From positions 124,001-188,000 of the forward strand of contig NZ_FOMK01000011.1 in NCBI RefSeq assembly GCF_900112615.1: 64,000 bases of DNA. The letters are read 5' to 3'. The position numbers and the translations under genes are program-made. The DNA is from Chitinophaga sp. CF118. Lineage in GTDB: Bacteria > Bacteroidota > Bacteroidia > Chitinophagales > Chitinophagaceae. The notes beneath the pieces are model-generated. The model made no database searches. It was not told where the DNA came from and saw only the letters and a program-made list of their open reading frames with translations. Shown piece after piece: positions 1-9,405 of this stretch (positions within the stretch are counted from its first letter, which is position 1; every line of letters starts with the position of its first letter).

Positions 1-1
1 T

Positions 2-127
<126 letters not shown>

Positions 128-144
128 TCTGATATGTACACAGA

Positions 145-333
145 ATGCTATCCATATATTCCGGAGAGCCTCTGCTAAATGTTATTTATTTCGATCCACT
201 GAACCTTCCTGCAACAATTCCTGAAAGTTTTTTTATTCAGTCCACAGAATGCTTCCTGGAACTCATCGGTTTGCGTGAAGCATTCTACATTATTTCCGTA
301 TATTGTTCGAATATACCTACAGCAAAGCTATGA
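145..333 (+). CDS. possible small ORF of 62 residues overlapping the next start
   Basis: An ATG-started ORF fills most of the gap after the serine dehydratase tail. Its TGA overlaps the ATG of the next gene at 330 as ATGA, the arrangement seen in translationally coupled genes. The predicted product is rich in hydrophobic and aromatic residues, has no signal peptide or family motif I recognise, and could simply be a chance ORF in an intergenic region. Without homologues it should be treated as doubtful. Confidence 0.2.
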   Translation: MLSIYSGEPLLNVIYFDPLNLPATIPESFFIQSTECFLELIGLREAFYIISVYCSNIPTAKL

Positions 334-3137
334 GAACATTAACGTGTCTCCTCCTGATCCTTTTTCCTGCAACCCTGCTGGCACAACAGTTTGGAGGTAA
401 TCCACCATCCATGAAGTGGAACCAGATCAATACGGATACGGTAAGGATTATCTTTCCCCGCGGACTGGAATCCCAAGGCCAACGGGTAGCCAACCTTGTA
501 CATTATATCAATCGCTATACACGCCCTTCTATCGGCGGCCTGCAAAGGAAAGTAAACATCGTTCTGCAGAACCAGACACTCGAATCTAACGGCTACGTAC
601 AATTAGGTCCCTTCCGTTCAGAGTTTTATCTCACACCACCACCGTCTTCTACAGACCTGGGATCACTGAACTGGGAAGAACAATTGTCTGTACATGAATA
701 CCGGCATGTGTTGCAGAATAGCAACTTCCGGCAGGGGGTATCTAAAGTTGCATCCTATGTGCTGGGCGAAATGGGCCAGGCTGCTGTGACCAATATAGCT
801 GTACCCAACTGGTTCTGGGAAGGAGATGCGGTAACTATGGAAACTGCATTAAGTCCACAGGGAAGGGGAAGACTGCCATCCTTCTTTGATGGCTTCAGGG
901 CTTTCTCCCTTGAAAAGAAAAACTACAATTACATGAAGATCCGCAACGGATCTTTTGTTGATTATATGCCCAATCATTATAACCTGGGCTATCTGATGAG
1001 TGTTTACGGACGTGAACATTACGGACGTACTTTCTGGAAAGATGTGACGATAGACGCTGTTCGTTACCGTGGGCTGTTCTATCCATTTTCCCAAAGCCTG
1101 AAACGGCGCACCGGGAAAAACGTGATAGAATTCTATCACGCCATGTTACAGGAATACCAACCCATATGGAACAACTATGCAGCTGAAAACAGCACTCCGG
1201 GAAAACCAGTGCTGGAAACACCGAAAACTGTTACCAACTATAAATATATCTACACCGTAAAACCCGGTCAGTGGATTGTATATAAAGCGGCGTATAACCA
1301 TGTACCCGGCTTCTTTTTGATAGACAGTACCGGAAAGCAACAACTGATTACACGCCCGGGTATTAATTTCGACGATTATTTTAGCTATCGTAATGGCAGG
1401 ATCATCTGGACAGAAGCCCGCTTTCATCCACGCTGGGCATGGAAGGATTATTCAGTAATCAGGCTGTATGACCGGGCTACCGGTCGTACCTCAACATTGA
1501 CACATGGCACAAGGTATTTCTCTCCGGATATTACCGCAGATGGGAAAAGGATAGTAGCAGTTGTTACTCTGCCTTCCCAGCAGTTCGGATTGCAATTGCT
1601 GGACGGAGAAACAGGTAAGGTATTGTCATCTTTGCCTAATCCGGAAAACTGGTATTATACCTTTCCGAAGTTCTCTGCAGATGAACAGTTTATCATCAGT
1701 AATGTACGCAATCAGCAGGGACAGATGGCCATGATCCGCCAGTCAGTCACTACCGGCACAACAGAACAGCTTACACCCTTCAAATATACAGTGCTGGGCA
1801 TTCCGGAGGTACAACATGATACCATTTATTACACAGCTTCCTATAAAGATGTAGATAACGTATACGCCATAACGCCGTCGGACAAAAAAGTTTGCCAGGT
1901 AACAAAACATCCGAATGGAGTGCTGCATGCAACAATAGATCCTGTATCACAACAGATCGTATATAGTGGTTTCACTACTAAAGGATATGCATTGTATGAA
2001 ACGCCGCTAACGCCCACTACATGGCAGTCTATTGACACAGGTCAGAATTATCACAGTGCCTGGCTACGACCGGATTTCAAAGAGGGAGGAAGCATTTTGG
2101 ACAAAGCTCCGCATGATCTTTTCCCGGTAAAGAAATATCCGCAGGCATTTCAATTCTTTAAATTTCATAGCTGGCTGCCTACTTTTAATGATCCGGTGTA
2201 TACATTGTCGTTATACGGAAATAATATCCTGAATACAACAAGTACCAGCATAGGCTATGCTTATAACCGTAATGAGGGTAGTTCTCAACTGAGTGCCAAT
2301 CTTATTTACGGAGGCTGGTTCGCCTATTTACAGGGAGGAACATCGTATACATTCAATCGCTCGGATCTGTTCAGAAACAGGGGTAGATTATACTGGGATG
2401 AAACAGATGTACATGCTGGTATTACTATACCGTTGAATATCTCTTCCGGATTATATAGCCGTTATCTCTCACTCACTTCTACCTATCATTATCTTGACAG
2501 ATATCCAAGAGGGAATTTCAAGTTCTCTACCCCGGAGTTGCAATACCTGGGGAATACACTCCTGTTCAGTAATTTCAGGATCAAAGGACAGCAAAATATC
2601 TTTTCACATTTTGGTCAGTACTTCCTGGCACAATACAGCCATTCACTGACAAGCGTATTTGCAGAGCAGTTCTATACCAGGCTGGATCTGTATCTTCCCG
2701 GATTCTCGCCTAATCACAGTATTGTATTAAATGCTGCCTATCAACAGCGGGATACTGCACGGAGATATTCTTTCTCAGATAACTTTGTATATGCAAGAGG
2801 ATACAATACACCTTTCTACTCTCACGTCTATAAACTGGGAGCTAACTATCATTTCCCAATTGCATACCCTGATTGGGGCTTTGCCCAGTTGATGTATATT
2901 ATGCGGATAAGAGGGAATGTATTTTATGATTATAGCAGGGCCTACGATTACATCAATAAAGTAAATAACCGCTATAGCTCTGTGGGTGGAGAAGTATTCT
3001 TTGATACGAAGCTTGGTAATGTACTGCCATTTAGTTTTGGCGTGCGTTTCAGCCATTTATTGGATCAGGATCCAGCGGATAATGCGAAGCAGCGGATCGA
3101 CTTTATTATACCTATCCAGCAGCTGTTTAGTTATTAA
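330..3137 (+). CDS. secreted zinc-peptidase-like / beta-propeller / outer-membrane barrel protein
   Basis: 935 residues from the ATG at 330; an upstream TTG at 303 is less likely because the signal peptide (residues 1-19, ending LLAQ) starts at 330. Residues 122-126 read HEYRH, a full HExxH zinc motif, and WFWEGDAV follows at 161-168 with E164 placed like a gluzincin third ligand. Residues about 220-600 resemble TolB/WD40-like propeller repeats (LYDRATGR, LLDGETGK, and 'D-x-x-G-K' turns). The last third alternates aromatic and polar residues like an outer-membrane beta-barrel and ends in an aromatic residue (FSY). I infer an outer-membrane protein with a peptidase-like domain; activity and substrate are unknown. 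It converges on the next gene with a 4-nt overlap of the 3' ends. Confidence 0.75.
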   Translation: MRTLTCLLLILFPATLLAQQFGGNPPSMKWNQINTDTVRIIFPRGLESQGQRVANLVHYINRYTRPSIGGLQRKVNIVLQNQTLESNGYVQLGPFRSEFYLTPPPSSTDLGSLNWEEQLSVHEYRHVLQNSNFRQGVSKVASYVLGEMGQAAVTNIAVPNWFWEGDAVTMETALSPQGRGRLPSFFDGFRAFSLEKKNYNYMKIRNGSFVDYMPNHYNLGYLMSVYGREHYGRTFWKDVTIDAVRYRGLFYPFSQSLKRRTGKNVIEFYHAMLQEYQPIWNNYAAENSTPGKPVLETPKTVTNYKYIYTVKPGQWIVYKAAYNHVPGFFLIDSTGKQQLITRPGINFDDYFSYRNGRIIWTEARFHPRWAWKDYSVIRLYDRATGRTSTLTHGTRYFSPDITADGKRIVAVVTLPSQQFGLQLLDGETGKVLSSLPNPENWYYTFPKFSADEQFIISNVRNQQGQMAMIRQSVTTGTTEQLTPFKYTVLGIPEVQHDTIYYTASYKDVDNVYAITPSDKKVCQVTKHPNGVLHATIDPVSQQIVYSGFTTKGYALYETPLTPTTWQSIDTGQNYHSAWLRPDFKEGGSILDKAPHDLFPVKKYPQAFQFFKFHSWLPTFNDPVYTLSLYGNNILNTTSTSIGYAYNRNEGSSQLSANLIYGGWFAYLQGGTSYTFNRSDLFRNRGRLYWDETDVHAGITIPLNISSGLYSRYLSLTSTYHYLDRYPRGNFKFSTPELQYLGNTLLFSNFRIKGQQNIFSHFGQYFLAQYSHSLTSVFAEQFYTRLDLYLPGFSPNHSIVLNAAYQQRDTARRYSFSDNFVYARGYNTPFYSHVYKLGANYHFPIAYPDWGFAQLMYIMRIRGNVFYDYSRAYDYINKVNNRYSSVGGEVFFDTKLGNVLPFSFGVRFSHLLDQDPADNAKQRIDFIIPIQQLFSY

Positions 3138-3610
3138 TTCACCTTGAATTGCAGCTTGGGTACGCGGTATAATTTATCGCCTGTATACTTAATAATGATG
3201 TTATCAAAATAGAGCACTTCTCCTTTTGATAATGTTTCTTTGATGCGGCTGCTCCAGAAGGAGGGAAGTTTGTCGCCTTCAAATTTATCTCCTACAAACT
3301 CAGTGTAAACGCCGGGTTTACCGGTCGTATCGTTCAAATAAGTTTCCTTCTTTTCGTAAGTAAAATCGAAGGATACTACAGGATATTTATTATTCTTTTC
3401 ATCTCTTACTACCAATGAAGAATCCAGCAGATTCAATATTTCCGGACGTGGCAGTGTTTCGCTGAGGAAAATACCCCAGGTGCTGCGAAACCGTAAAGTA
3501 GTTGTTTTTGCCGTGGTGCTTGCTGCTTTCTTCGCCTTACCGGATTGTGCATATATTGGCAGACTCGTAATCACAACAAAAAGTCCCGACAGTAGATAAT
3601 ATTTCCGCAT
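3134..3610 (-). CDS. secreted hypothetical protein, 158 residues
   Basis: Starts MRKYYLLSGLFVV with a clear signal peptide ending about residue 21 (IYAQ). A Lys/Ala/Thr-rich linker leads to a mainly beta domain with the stretches VVRDEKNNKYPVVSFDF and YFDNIIIKYTG. The fold hints at the immunoglobulin-like C-terminal domains of gliding/secretion proteins such as GldM, but this is a weak resemblance and I would not name it. It lies just downstream of a spacer from valS start-to-stop order (valS ends upstream of it on the same strand side at 3672) and overlaps the 3' end of the preceding plus-strand gene by 4 nt. Confidence 0.7.
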   Translation of the reverse strand: MRKYYLLSGLFVVITSLPIYAQSGKAKKAASTTAKTTTLRFRSTWGIFLSETLPRPEILNLLDSSLVVRDEKNNKYPVVSFDFTYEKKETYLNDTTGKPGVYTEFVGDKFEGDKLPSFWSSRIKETLSKGEVLYFDNIIIKYTGDKLYRVPKLQFKVN

Positions 3611-3671
3611 AGTACAAAAGGGATATAAAAAACATCGCCCGGAATAGTTAACGTCCGGGCGATGCTGAAAA

Positions 3672-6317
3672 TTATAAGGATTTTAAACTTTCCGTAATAG
3701 CGGCTATTTTCGCCTGAGCATCAGCTTTCTTTTTTTGCTCTGCTTCTACCACTTCCGGCTTGGCATTCTGCACAAACCGTTCATTACCAAGCTTTTTATC
3801 TACCGATATCAGGAATCCCTCCAGATATTTGAGATCTTTCAATAATTCTTCCTTCTGTGCAGCCGGATCCAGTACAGTTTCTGTTTTCAGATAAAACTTG
3901 TCTGTTTGTACTACCAGTGAAATACAATCAGCAACAGGTTCATTTGTATATTCAACGGATTTTGCGTTTACCTGTTTGATAAGAGTATCCTCAATTACAT
4001 TGAATACATTTCTCTGGAGGGTATCGATGAACACGTCTACCGGATCTTTTGGTTTGATCTGATGTTTGTTACGGGCATCACGAATACTGCTGATCACCTG
4101 TTTCGCTAATGATCCCTGAGCCAGTATACCTGAATCTGACTTCGCAGGTGTTTCATATTGTTTTACAATCAGGTCATCACCAGCAGTACGTGTTTGCAGC
4201 AGCTGATAGATCTCTTCTGAAGCAAACGGCATAAACGGATGTAGCAGCTGCATCAGCTGTTCGAAGAAGTAAACCGTCTTTTTATAGATCTCTGCATCAA
4301 TGGGCTGTTCAAATCCGGGCTTCACCCATTCCAGGTACCAGCTACAGAAATCATCCCATACCAGGCTGTATATTGTTTTAAGTGCTTCACTCAGTTTAAA
4401 GTCTTTGAACAGTTCTGCCACCTGCTGTTGAACTTCATTCAGCCTGCTTTCAAACCACTGTACAGCGAAGTGATTGGCATCGGCGGTATTTTCTGCAGTA
4501 CCACGTTCTTCCCACATCTTCACCAGCTTCAGCGCATTCCAGATCTTGTTACAGAAGTTACGTCCCTGCTCGCAGGAAGCATCATCAAACAGCAGATCAT
4601 TACCCGCCGGAGAGGAGATCATGATACCAAAACGTACCGCATCAGCACCAAAGCGTTCTATCAGTTCCAGCAGATCTGGCGAGTTCCCCAGCTGTTTACT
4701 CATTTTACGGCCCAGCTTATCACGTACCATTCCGGTAAAGTATACATCGCTGAAAGGCTTCACTTCTTTGTATTCCAGCCCTGCCATGATCATACGTGCC
4801 ACCCAGAAGAAAATGATATCCTGTCCGGTTACCAGTACAGAAGTAGGGTAGTAGTAATTAATGTCTTCATTATCAGGCTGGGAGATACCGTTAAACACCT
4901 CCATTGGCCATAACCAGGAAGAGAACCAGGTATCCAGGCAATCTTCATCCTGACGGAGATCTGATGCCTGTAAAATCATTCCTTTAGCTTTGAATTGAGC
5001 AACAGCCAGTTCTATGCTTTCTGCCACTTCAAAAGTACCATCCGGAGCATAGTAAGAAGGAATCTGTTGTCCCCACCAGAGCTGGCGGGAAATACACCAG
5101 TCCTTCACGTTTTCCATCCAGTATTTGTAGGTAGCCAGGAAGCGGTCGCCGGGATGGATGCTCACATCTCCATTTACCACTGCATCCAGTGCCGGTTTGG
5201 TGAGTTCAGCCATTTTCACGAACCACTGTGTGCTGATCCGTGGCTCTACTACAGTATCCGGGTTACGTTCACTGTATCCCACGCGGGTAGTATATTCCTG
5301 TTCTTTATCCAGCAGTTCCTGATCACGGAGGGTAGCTATTACCTTTTTACGGGCAGTGAAGCGGTCTTCTCCGATAAATACACCAGCAGCAGTACTCAGG
5401 GTACCATCATCATTCAGCGTATCTATGATTTCCAGGTTGTGTTTCAATCCAAGGTTATAGTCATTGATATCGTGTGCAGGAGTAACTTTCAGAGCACCGG
5501 TACCAAATTCTTTATCTACATAAGTATCGAAGATGAAAGGGATGCGGCGGTTTACCAGTGGCACAATAGCAAAATGTCCGGCCAGGTGTTTGTATCGTTC
5601 ATCATCAGGATTTACGCAGATAGCGGTATCACCCATGATGGTTTCAGGACGTTGAGTAGCAATGGTGATACTCTCACCGGTAAGCATTCCTTCGGAATCT
5701 TCTATTGCATATTTAATGTAATAGAGTTTGCCCTGGATATCTTTATATAGTACTTCTTCATCGCTCAGGGCTGTTTTAGCCTTGGGGTCCCAGTTGATCA
5801 TCCTTGCACCGCGATAGATGAGGCCTTTATCATAGAGGTCTTTGAAAACTTTGATAACTGCCTTATAATAATGGTCATCCATGGTAAAGGTAACCCGGTC
5901 CCAGTCGCAGGAGCAACCCAGTTTTTTTATCTGGTTGTAGATAATGCTACCATATTTATCTTTCCACTCAAAGGCATATTTAAGGAACTCCTCACGTGTG
6001 AGTTGTGATTTCTCAATACCTTTTTCGGTTTTGAGCATGTTTACCACTTTTGCCTCAGTAGCAATGGAAGCATGGTCCGATCCGGGTACCCAGCAGGCAT
6101 TAAAGCCGCTCATACGAGCCCGGCGCACTAATATATCCTGCACGGTTTCATTCAGGGTATGTCCCATATGCAGCACACCCGTAACATTTGGCGGAGGTAT
6201 TACAACTGTAAACGGAGGACGGTTGTCCGGTTTGCTCCGGAAATAGCCATTATCCATCCAATACTGATACCATTTGCCTTCAATAGCAGCAGGTGTATAA
6301 TTTTTAGAAAGTTCCAT
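3672..6317 (-). CDS. valS: valyl-tRNA synthetase
   Basis: Class I aminoacyl-tRNA synthetase that charges tRNA-Val in the cytoplasm. From the ATG at 6315-6317 the product is 881 residues, the usual ValRS size. The HIGH-type motif is HMGH at residues 50-53 (after PPPNVTGVL) and the KMSKS-type motif is KMSKQ near residue 537. The sequence also has the editing-domain region and the class signature CWVPGSDHA. The last ~65 residues form the Lys/Glu-rich coiled-coil arm typical of ValRS. An in-frame ATG further upstream (6422) would add 35 residues that do not look like ValRS; the start at 6317 also sits about 30 nt behind a TAnnTTTG box. Confidence 0.97.
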   Translation of the reverse strand: MELSKNYTPAAIEGKWYQYWMDNGYFRSKPDNRPPFTVVIPPPNVTGVLHMGHTLNETVQDILVRRARMSGFNACWVPGSDHASIATEAKVVNMLKTEKGIEKSQLTREEFLKYAFEWKDKYGSIIYNQIKKLGCSCDWDRVTFTMDDHYYKAVIKVFKDLYDKGLIYRGARMINWDPKAKTALSDEEVLYKDIQGKLYYIKYAIEDSEGMLTGESITIATQRPETIMGDTAICVNPDDERYKHLAGHFAIVPLVNRRIPFIFDTYVDKEFGTGALKVTPAHDINDYNLGLKHNLEIIDTLNDDGTLSTAAGVFIGEDRFTARKKVIATLRDQELLDKEQEYTTRVGYSERNPDTVVEPRISTQWFVKMAELTKPALDAVVNGDVSIHPGDRFLATYKYWMENVKDWCISRQLWWGQQIPSYYAPDGTFEVAESIELAVAQFKAKGMILQASDLRQDEDCLDTWFSSWLWPMEVFNGISQPDNEDINYYYPTSVLVTGQDIIFFWVARMIMAGLEYKEVKPFSDVYFTGMVRDKLGRKMSKQLGNSPDLLELIERFGADAVRFGIMISSPAGNDLLFDDASCEQGRNFCNKIWNALKLVKMWEERGTAENTADANHFAVQWFESRLNEVQQQVAELFKDFKLSEALKTIYSLVWDDFCSWYLEWVKPGFEQPIDAEIYKKTVYFFEQLMQLLHPFMPFASEEIYQLLQTRTAGDDLIVKQYETPAKSDSGILAQGSLAKQVISSIRDARNKHQIKPKDPVDVFIDTLQRNVFNVIEDTLIKQVNAKSVEYTNEPVADCISLVVQTDKFYLKTETVLDPAAQKEELLKDLKYLEGFLISVDKKLGNERFVQNAKPEVVEAEQKKKADAQAKIAAITESLKSL

Positions 6318-6346
6318 GCTTGCGGTATAACATTTAAATAAGTCTG

Positions 6347-6354
6347 CAAAAATA
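6347..6354 (-). promoter_or_regulatory. -7 box of valS
   Basis: CAAAAATA on the plus strand is TATTTTTG on the minus strand, matching the Bacteroidota -7 consensus TAnnTTTG. It lies about 30 nt ahead of the chosen valS ATG, giving a leader of roughly 20 nt. I see no matching TTG at -33. Confidence 0.45.
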
Positions 6355-6406
6355 AGAGAATAACCGATTAGAATGACCACCGTTTTATGGTGAAGGGGCA
6401 TTATGG

Positions 6407-6487
6407 ACACTTTTCTGGTCAAATTTTATCACATAGAATCTATCCAGTAACGAGAAAACAGGCTTTATTAACACTTTTCCGGTCAAA
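6407..6487. repeat. pair of 17-nt direct repeats upstream of valS
   Basis: ACACTTTTCTGGTCAAA at 6407-6423 recurs as ACACTTTTCCGGTCAAA at 6471-6487 (16 of 17 identical), 64 nt apart, upstream of the valS promoter. Could be a regulator site or chance duplication. Confidence 0.4.
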
Positions 6488-6752
6488 CCTACCGGATATG
6501 TAGGAAAATATGCCGGAAATGCATTACCGGTTGCAGAATCAGGGGAAGGGAAGTAGTTTTATTGGGTTGATGTTAATGCCGGATTTGAGAACCTTGTTAT
6601 TAACCGAATCACCTGTCTATTACAGACAAGGATACAAGGATAAATAATAAATACAGGAAGGATAAAGAGAATAGATTTCGATGATTATAGGTAGCACAAA
6701 AGCTACCATGATTAATCTGTCATATAATTTAACCCCAGAAGAAGCTTCAAGA

Positions 6753-6785
6753 GAAGTCCCCTGTTTGCCGTTAACAGGGGACTTC
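6753..6785. terminator. hairpin, 13-bp perfect stem, possible terminator of ltaE
   Basis: GAAGTCCCCTGTT pairs perfectly with AACAGGGGACTTC around a 7-nt loop. It lies 300 nt beyond the aldolase stop codon on that gene's strand. No clean T-run follows on either strand, so a terminator role is uncertain. Confidence 0.4.
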
Positions 6786-6897
6786 CAACGGAGCAAGCTA
6801 TTTTCTTCATGTACATAACTGTTGTTATATCCATCTACGCCGGAGCAAATTATTTTTCCATTTTTAGAAGCTGAAAATTAATGTGTTGATGAATCGC

Positions 6898-7040
6898 GAT
6901 TGTTAATGATCAATAAATACGCCTTATCTGCCGTGAATTCCAGGTGAAGCAAAATAGAGATCTGATCTAAAATCTTATTCTAAAGCTAAATTAAGACACT
7001 AAACAGGCAGATACAGAGTATTTATTGATCATTAACAATC
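6898..7040. repeat. 143-nt element bounded by 23-bp perfect inverted repeats
   Basis: The left arm at 6898-6920 (GATTGTTAATGATCAATAAA plus TAC) is exactly the reverse complement of 7018-7040. The pairing resumes after a 4-nt mismatch with TATCTGCC against GGCAGATA, so the arms are about 35 nt with an internal bulge. The 97-nt interior is non-coding. The size and termini resemble a MITE or other small mobile or structured element; no target-site duplication is evident. Confidence 0.7.
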
Positions 7041-7106
7041 TAAAACTTGCCAGCAACAATCATTAACAATCTATTTCAAACCAACAACAATCTATTCCAT
7101 ACCAGC
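7034..7106. repeat. degenerate 21-nt tandem repeats at the end of ltaE
   Basis: Three full 21-nt units begin AACAATCTA at 7034, 7065 and 7086, with a 10-nt partial unit at 7055-7064. The last unit contains the stop codon and last codons of the aldolase gene, so the array looks like local duplication of the gene's 3' end. It abuts the right arm of the inverted repeat. Confidence 0.65.
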
Positions 7107-8111
7107 AATGATCTCACAGGTTTTTTCGATCATTTCATGGGTAACATCCAGATGGGTAACCATTCTGACCTGTGTATCAGAAATCGGCATTACCAGGACC
7201 TCAAATTTTTTCAGATAGTCGGTAAAGAATCTTGGATTCCAGCCTTCCACTATATCAAAGATCAGGATGTTGGTTTCTACCGGTAACATATGACCGACGA
7301 AAGATTTTTCGAGTAATATCTTTGCGATCTGTTTAGCATGAAAATGATCTTCTGCCAATCTGACAATATGATTTTCCATTGCGTATATGCCAGTGGCTGC
7401 CATAAAGCCAGCCTGTCGTAATCCGCCACCAAGTTTTTTACGGATGCGGCGGGCCGCTTTGATGAACGCAGCACTGCCAAGCAGTACAGATCCCATAGGG
7501 CATCCCATTCCTTTATTAAGGCAAACGGAGATACTGTCAAACAACTGACCATAGGATTTAGGGTTTTGTCCCCCCGCCACCATCGCATTAAAGAGCCTTG
7601 CCCCATCCAGGTGGAGTTTCAGGTTGTTTTCCTGGCAAACGGTTTTGATGCGGGCTATTTCGTCCAGGTCATAACAACAGCCTCCGCCACGGTTTGATGT
7701 ATTTTCCAGGCATACCAGGGAGGTAGCCGCTTTATGTACATCGTCCGGGTTAATGGCAGCTGCCACCTGTGCAGCGGTGATCATACCGCGTTCCCCTTCA
7801 ATGGCGCGTACCTGGGCACCCGCATTAAAGGCAATACCGCCGCCTTCATAAATGTAAACATGCGCCAGACTACTGCAGATTACCTCATCGCCAGGCTGGG
7901 TGTGTACTTTAATAGCAATCTGGTTGCTCATAGTGCCCGAAGGGCAGTATAAGGCTGCCTCTTTGCCAAAATAATCTGCCATCATGGCTTCCAGTCTGTT
8001 TACGCTTGGATCTTCCCCGAATACGTCATCACCGGTGGTTGCATTGGCCATGGCCTGCATCATTCCGGGGGTAGGGCGGGTAAAAGTATCACTCCTGAAA
8101 TCGATCGTCAT
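7092..8111 (-). CDS. ltaE: low-specificity L-threonine aldolase
   Basis: PLP-dependent fold-type I enzyme that cleaves L-threonine (or allo-threonine) to glycine and acetaldehyde. The 339 residues are normal for the family. Recognisable stretches are IDFRSDTFTRPTPGM at the start, LHLDGARLFNA at 166-176 (Asp binding the PLP ring nitrogen) and CLNKGMGCPMG at 197-207 with K200 as the Schiff-base lysine. The ATG at 8109-8111 is the only sensible start. The gene is monocistronic, divergent from rpoD, and its 3' end lies in the tandem repeat described separately. Confidence 0.95.
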   Translation of the reverse strand: MTIDFRSDTFTRPTPGMMQAMANATTGDDVFGEDPSVNRLEAMMADYFGKEAALYCPSGTMSNQIAIKVHTQPGDEVICSSLAHVYIYEGGGIAFNAGAQVRAIEGERGMITAAQVAAAINPDDVHKAATSLVCLENTSNRGGGCCYDLDEIARIKTVCQENNLKLHLDGARLFNAMVAGGQNPKSYGQLFDSISVCLNKGMGCPMGSVLLGSAAFIKAARRIRKKLGGGLRQAGFMAATGIYAMENHIVRLAEDHFHAKQIAKILLEKSFVGHMLPVETNILIFDIVEGWNPRFFTDYLKKFEVLVMPISDTQVRMVTHLDVTHEMIEKTCEIIAGME

Positions 8112-8441
8112 CCTTGAAAAATTTGCAATGTATTGAACAATAAATTAGTGAAGTTATTAATTTGAATGTGATTACTTATCAATTGTTAAAATTTATTTAA
8201 ACCCTTTAATTTAGCGACTAAAGGGCTATAAAATTTCGTTTATATAGAGTACTTTGTTACTAGAATGAAAAGGTTTGCGAAGATATTTGGCAGTACGGGC
8301 TATTAGCACGATCTTTGCAGGCTAATTTGTTAAAACGAAGATATCGGAGAGTGGGAATAGTTTGTAAGGTAAATATTTTAAATATTTCAACAAAATAATT
8401 CTTTCGATGTTATTCAATTTATAAACTAATAAACTTTCAAT
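8112..8441. other. divergent promoter region between ltaE and rpoD
   Basis: 330 nt of AT-rich sequence that must hold the promoters of both genes. I find no exact TAnnTTTG box; near-matches such as TACTTTG and CTAATTTG occur. No coding sequence or strong hairpin is visible. Confidence 0.4.
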
Positions 8442-9299
8442 ATGAGGCAACTTAAAATTGCCACCCAGATCACTAACCGTGATTCGCAGGCGGTAGAAAA
8501 ATACCTGCAGGAGATTTCAAAGATCCCTTTGTTAACCCCTGAAGAAGAGACCGTATTGGCGCAACGTATTAAAATGGGTGACCAGAAGGCTCTTGAACGT
8601 TTAACTACCGGTAACTTACGTTTCGTTGTATCTGTAGCAAAGCAATATCAGCACCAGGGGCTTAGCCTCAGCGACCTTATAAATGAGGGCAATTTAGGTT
8701 TGATTAAAGCTGCGCAGCGTTTCGATGAAACAAAGGGTTTCAAATTCATTTCTTATGCAGTTTGGTGGATTCGTCAGTCAATATTGCAGGCTTTAGCAGA
8801 ACAGGGCCGTCTGGTTCGTCTGCCGCAAAATAAAATTGGCACTTACAATAAGGCTAATAAAGCTTACATGGCTTTTGAGCAGGAGAATGAAAGAGAACCT
8901 TCTACCGAAGAGTTAGCAGAAATCCTGGAGATGTCTGAATCGGAAATTAACAATATTTTTCAGAGCAATACCCGTCATATGTCACTGGATGCTCCAGTAC
9001 ATGAAGCCGAAGATGTGGCTATGGGCGATTTACTGGAAGGTGGAGATATTACTGATGATGACGTAATGCGGGATTCACTCCGTGAAGAGATCCGCCGGGT
9101 ACTGAAATCCCTCAGCCCGCGTGAAGCTGAAATAGTAAACGCTTACTTTGGTCTGGATGGTGAAAACGGCGCAACAATCGAACAAATCGGACAGAAGTAT
9201 GACCTCACAAAGGAAAGAATCCGTCAGATCAAAGAACGCGCTATCAAAAGACTACAAAAAGCCCGCTACAGCGGCGCATTAAAATCTTACCTGGGATAA
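8442..9299 (+). CDS. rpoD: primary RNA polymerase sigma factor (RpoD/SigA)
   Basis: The 285-residue product has region 1.2 (about 14-45), region 2 (55-120, including RFDETKGFKFISYAVWWIRQ, the -10 recognition helix), region 3 (130-210) and region 4 (220-275) with the helix-turn-helix LTKERIRQIKERAIKRL. It lacks the long N-terminal region 1.1 and the non-conserved insert of proteobacterial sigma-70, which is the normal form in Bacteroidota. This factor would recognise the TTG / TAnnTTTG promoters seen elsewhere in the window. It is followed by a strong terminator and appears monocistronic. Confidence 0.96.
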   Translation: MRQLKIATQITNRDSQAVEKYLQEISKIPLLTPEEETVLAQRIKMGDQKALERLTTGNLRFVVSVAKQYQHQGLSLSDLINEGNLGLIKAAQRFDETKGFKFISYAVWWIRQSILQALAEQGRLVRLPQNKIGTYNKANKAYMAFEQENEREPSTEELAEILEMSESEINNIFQSNTRHMSLDAPVHEAEDVAMGDLLEGGDITDDDVMRDSLREEIRRVLKSLSPREAEIVNAYFGLDGENGATIEQIGQKYDLTKERIRQIKERAIKRLQKARYSGALKSYLG

Positions 9300-9405
9300 T
9301 AGGTCCTGGACGAAGCAGAAAAAACAGAGCTGTTTGAAATGTTATAATACATTGTCTGATCTGATCATCTGCCATTACATCTAAAATCTATTATGTCTAT
9401 AAATG

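Larger units (their letters stand above)
6423..7091. other. 670-nt intergenic region rich in repeats
   Basis: No gene is apparent between valS and the threonine aldolase. The region holds one copy of the 17-nt repeat, a 13-bp hairpin at 6753-6785, a long inverted repeat at 6898-7040 and a 21-nt tandem repeat array that runs into the end of the aldolase gene. The rest is AT-rich sequence in which I see nothing further. Confidence 0.6.

Noticed and set aside
4995..5750. Plus-strand ORF of 251 codons inside valS
   Set aside because: It is antisense to the well-conserved valyl-tRNA synthetase body and has no recognisable motif.
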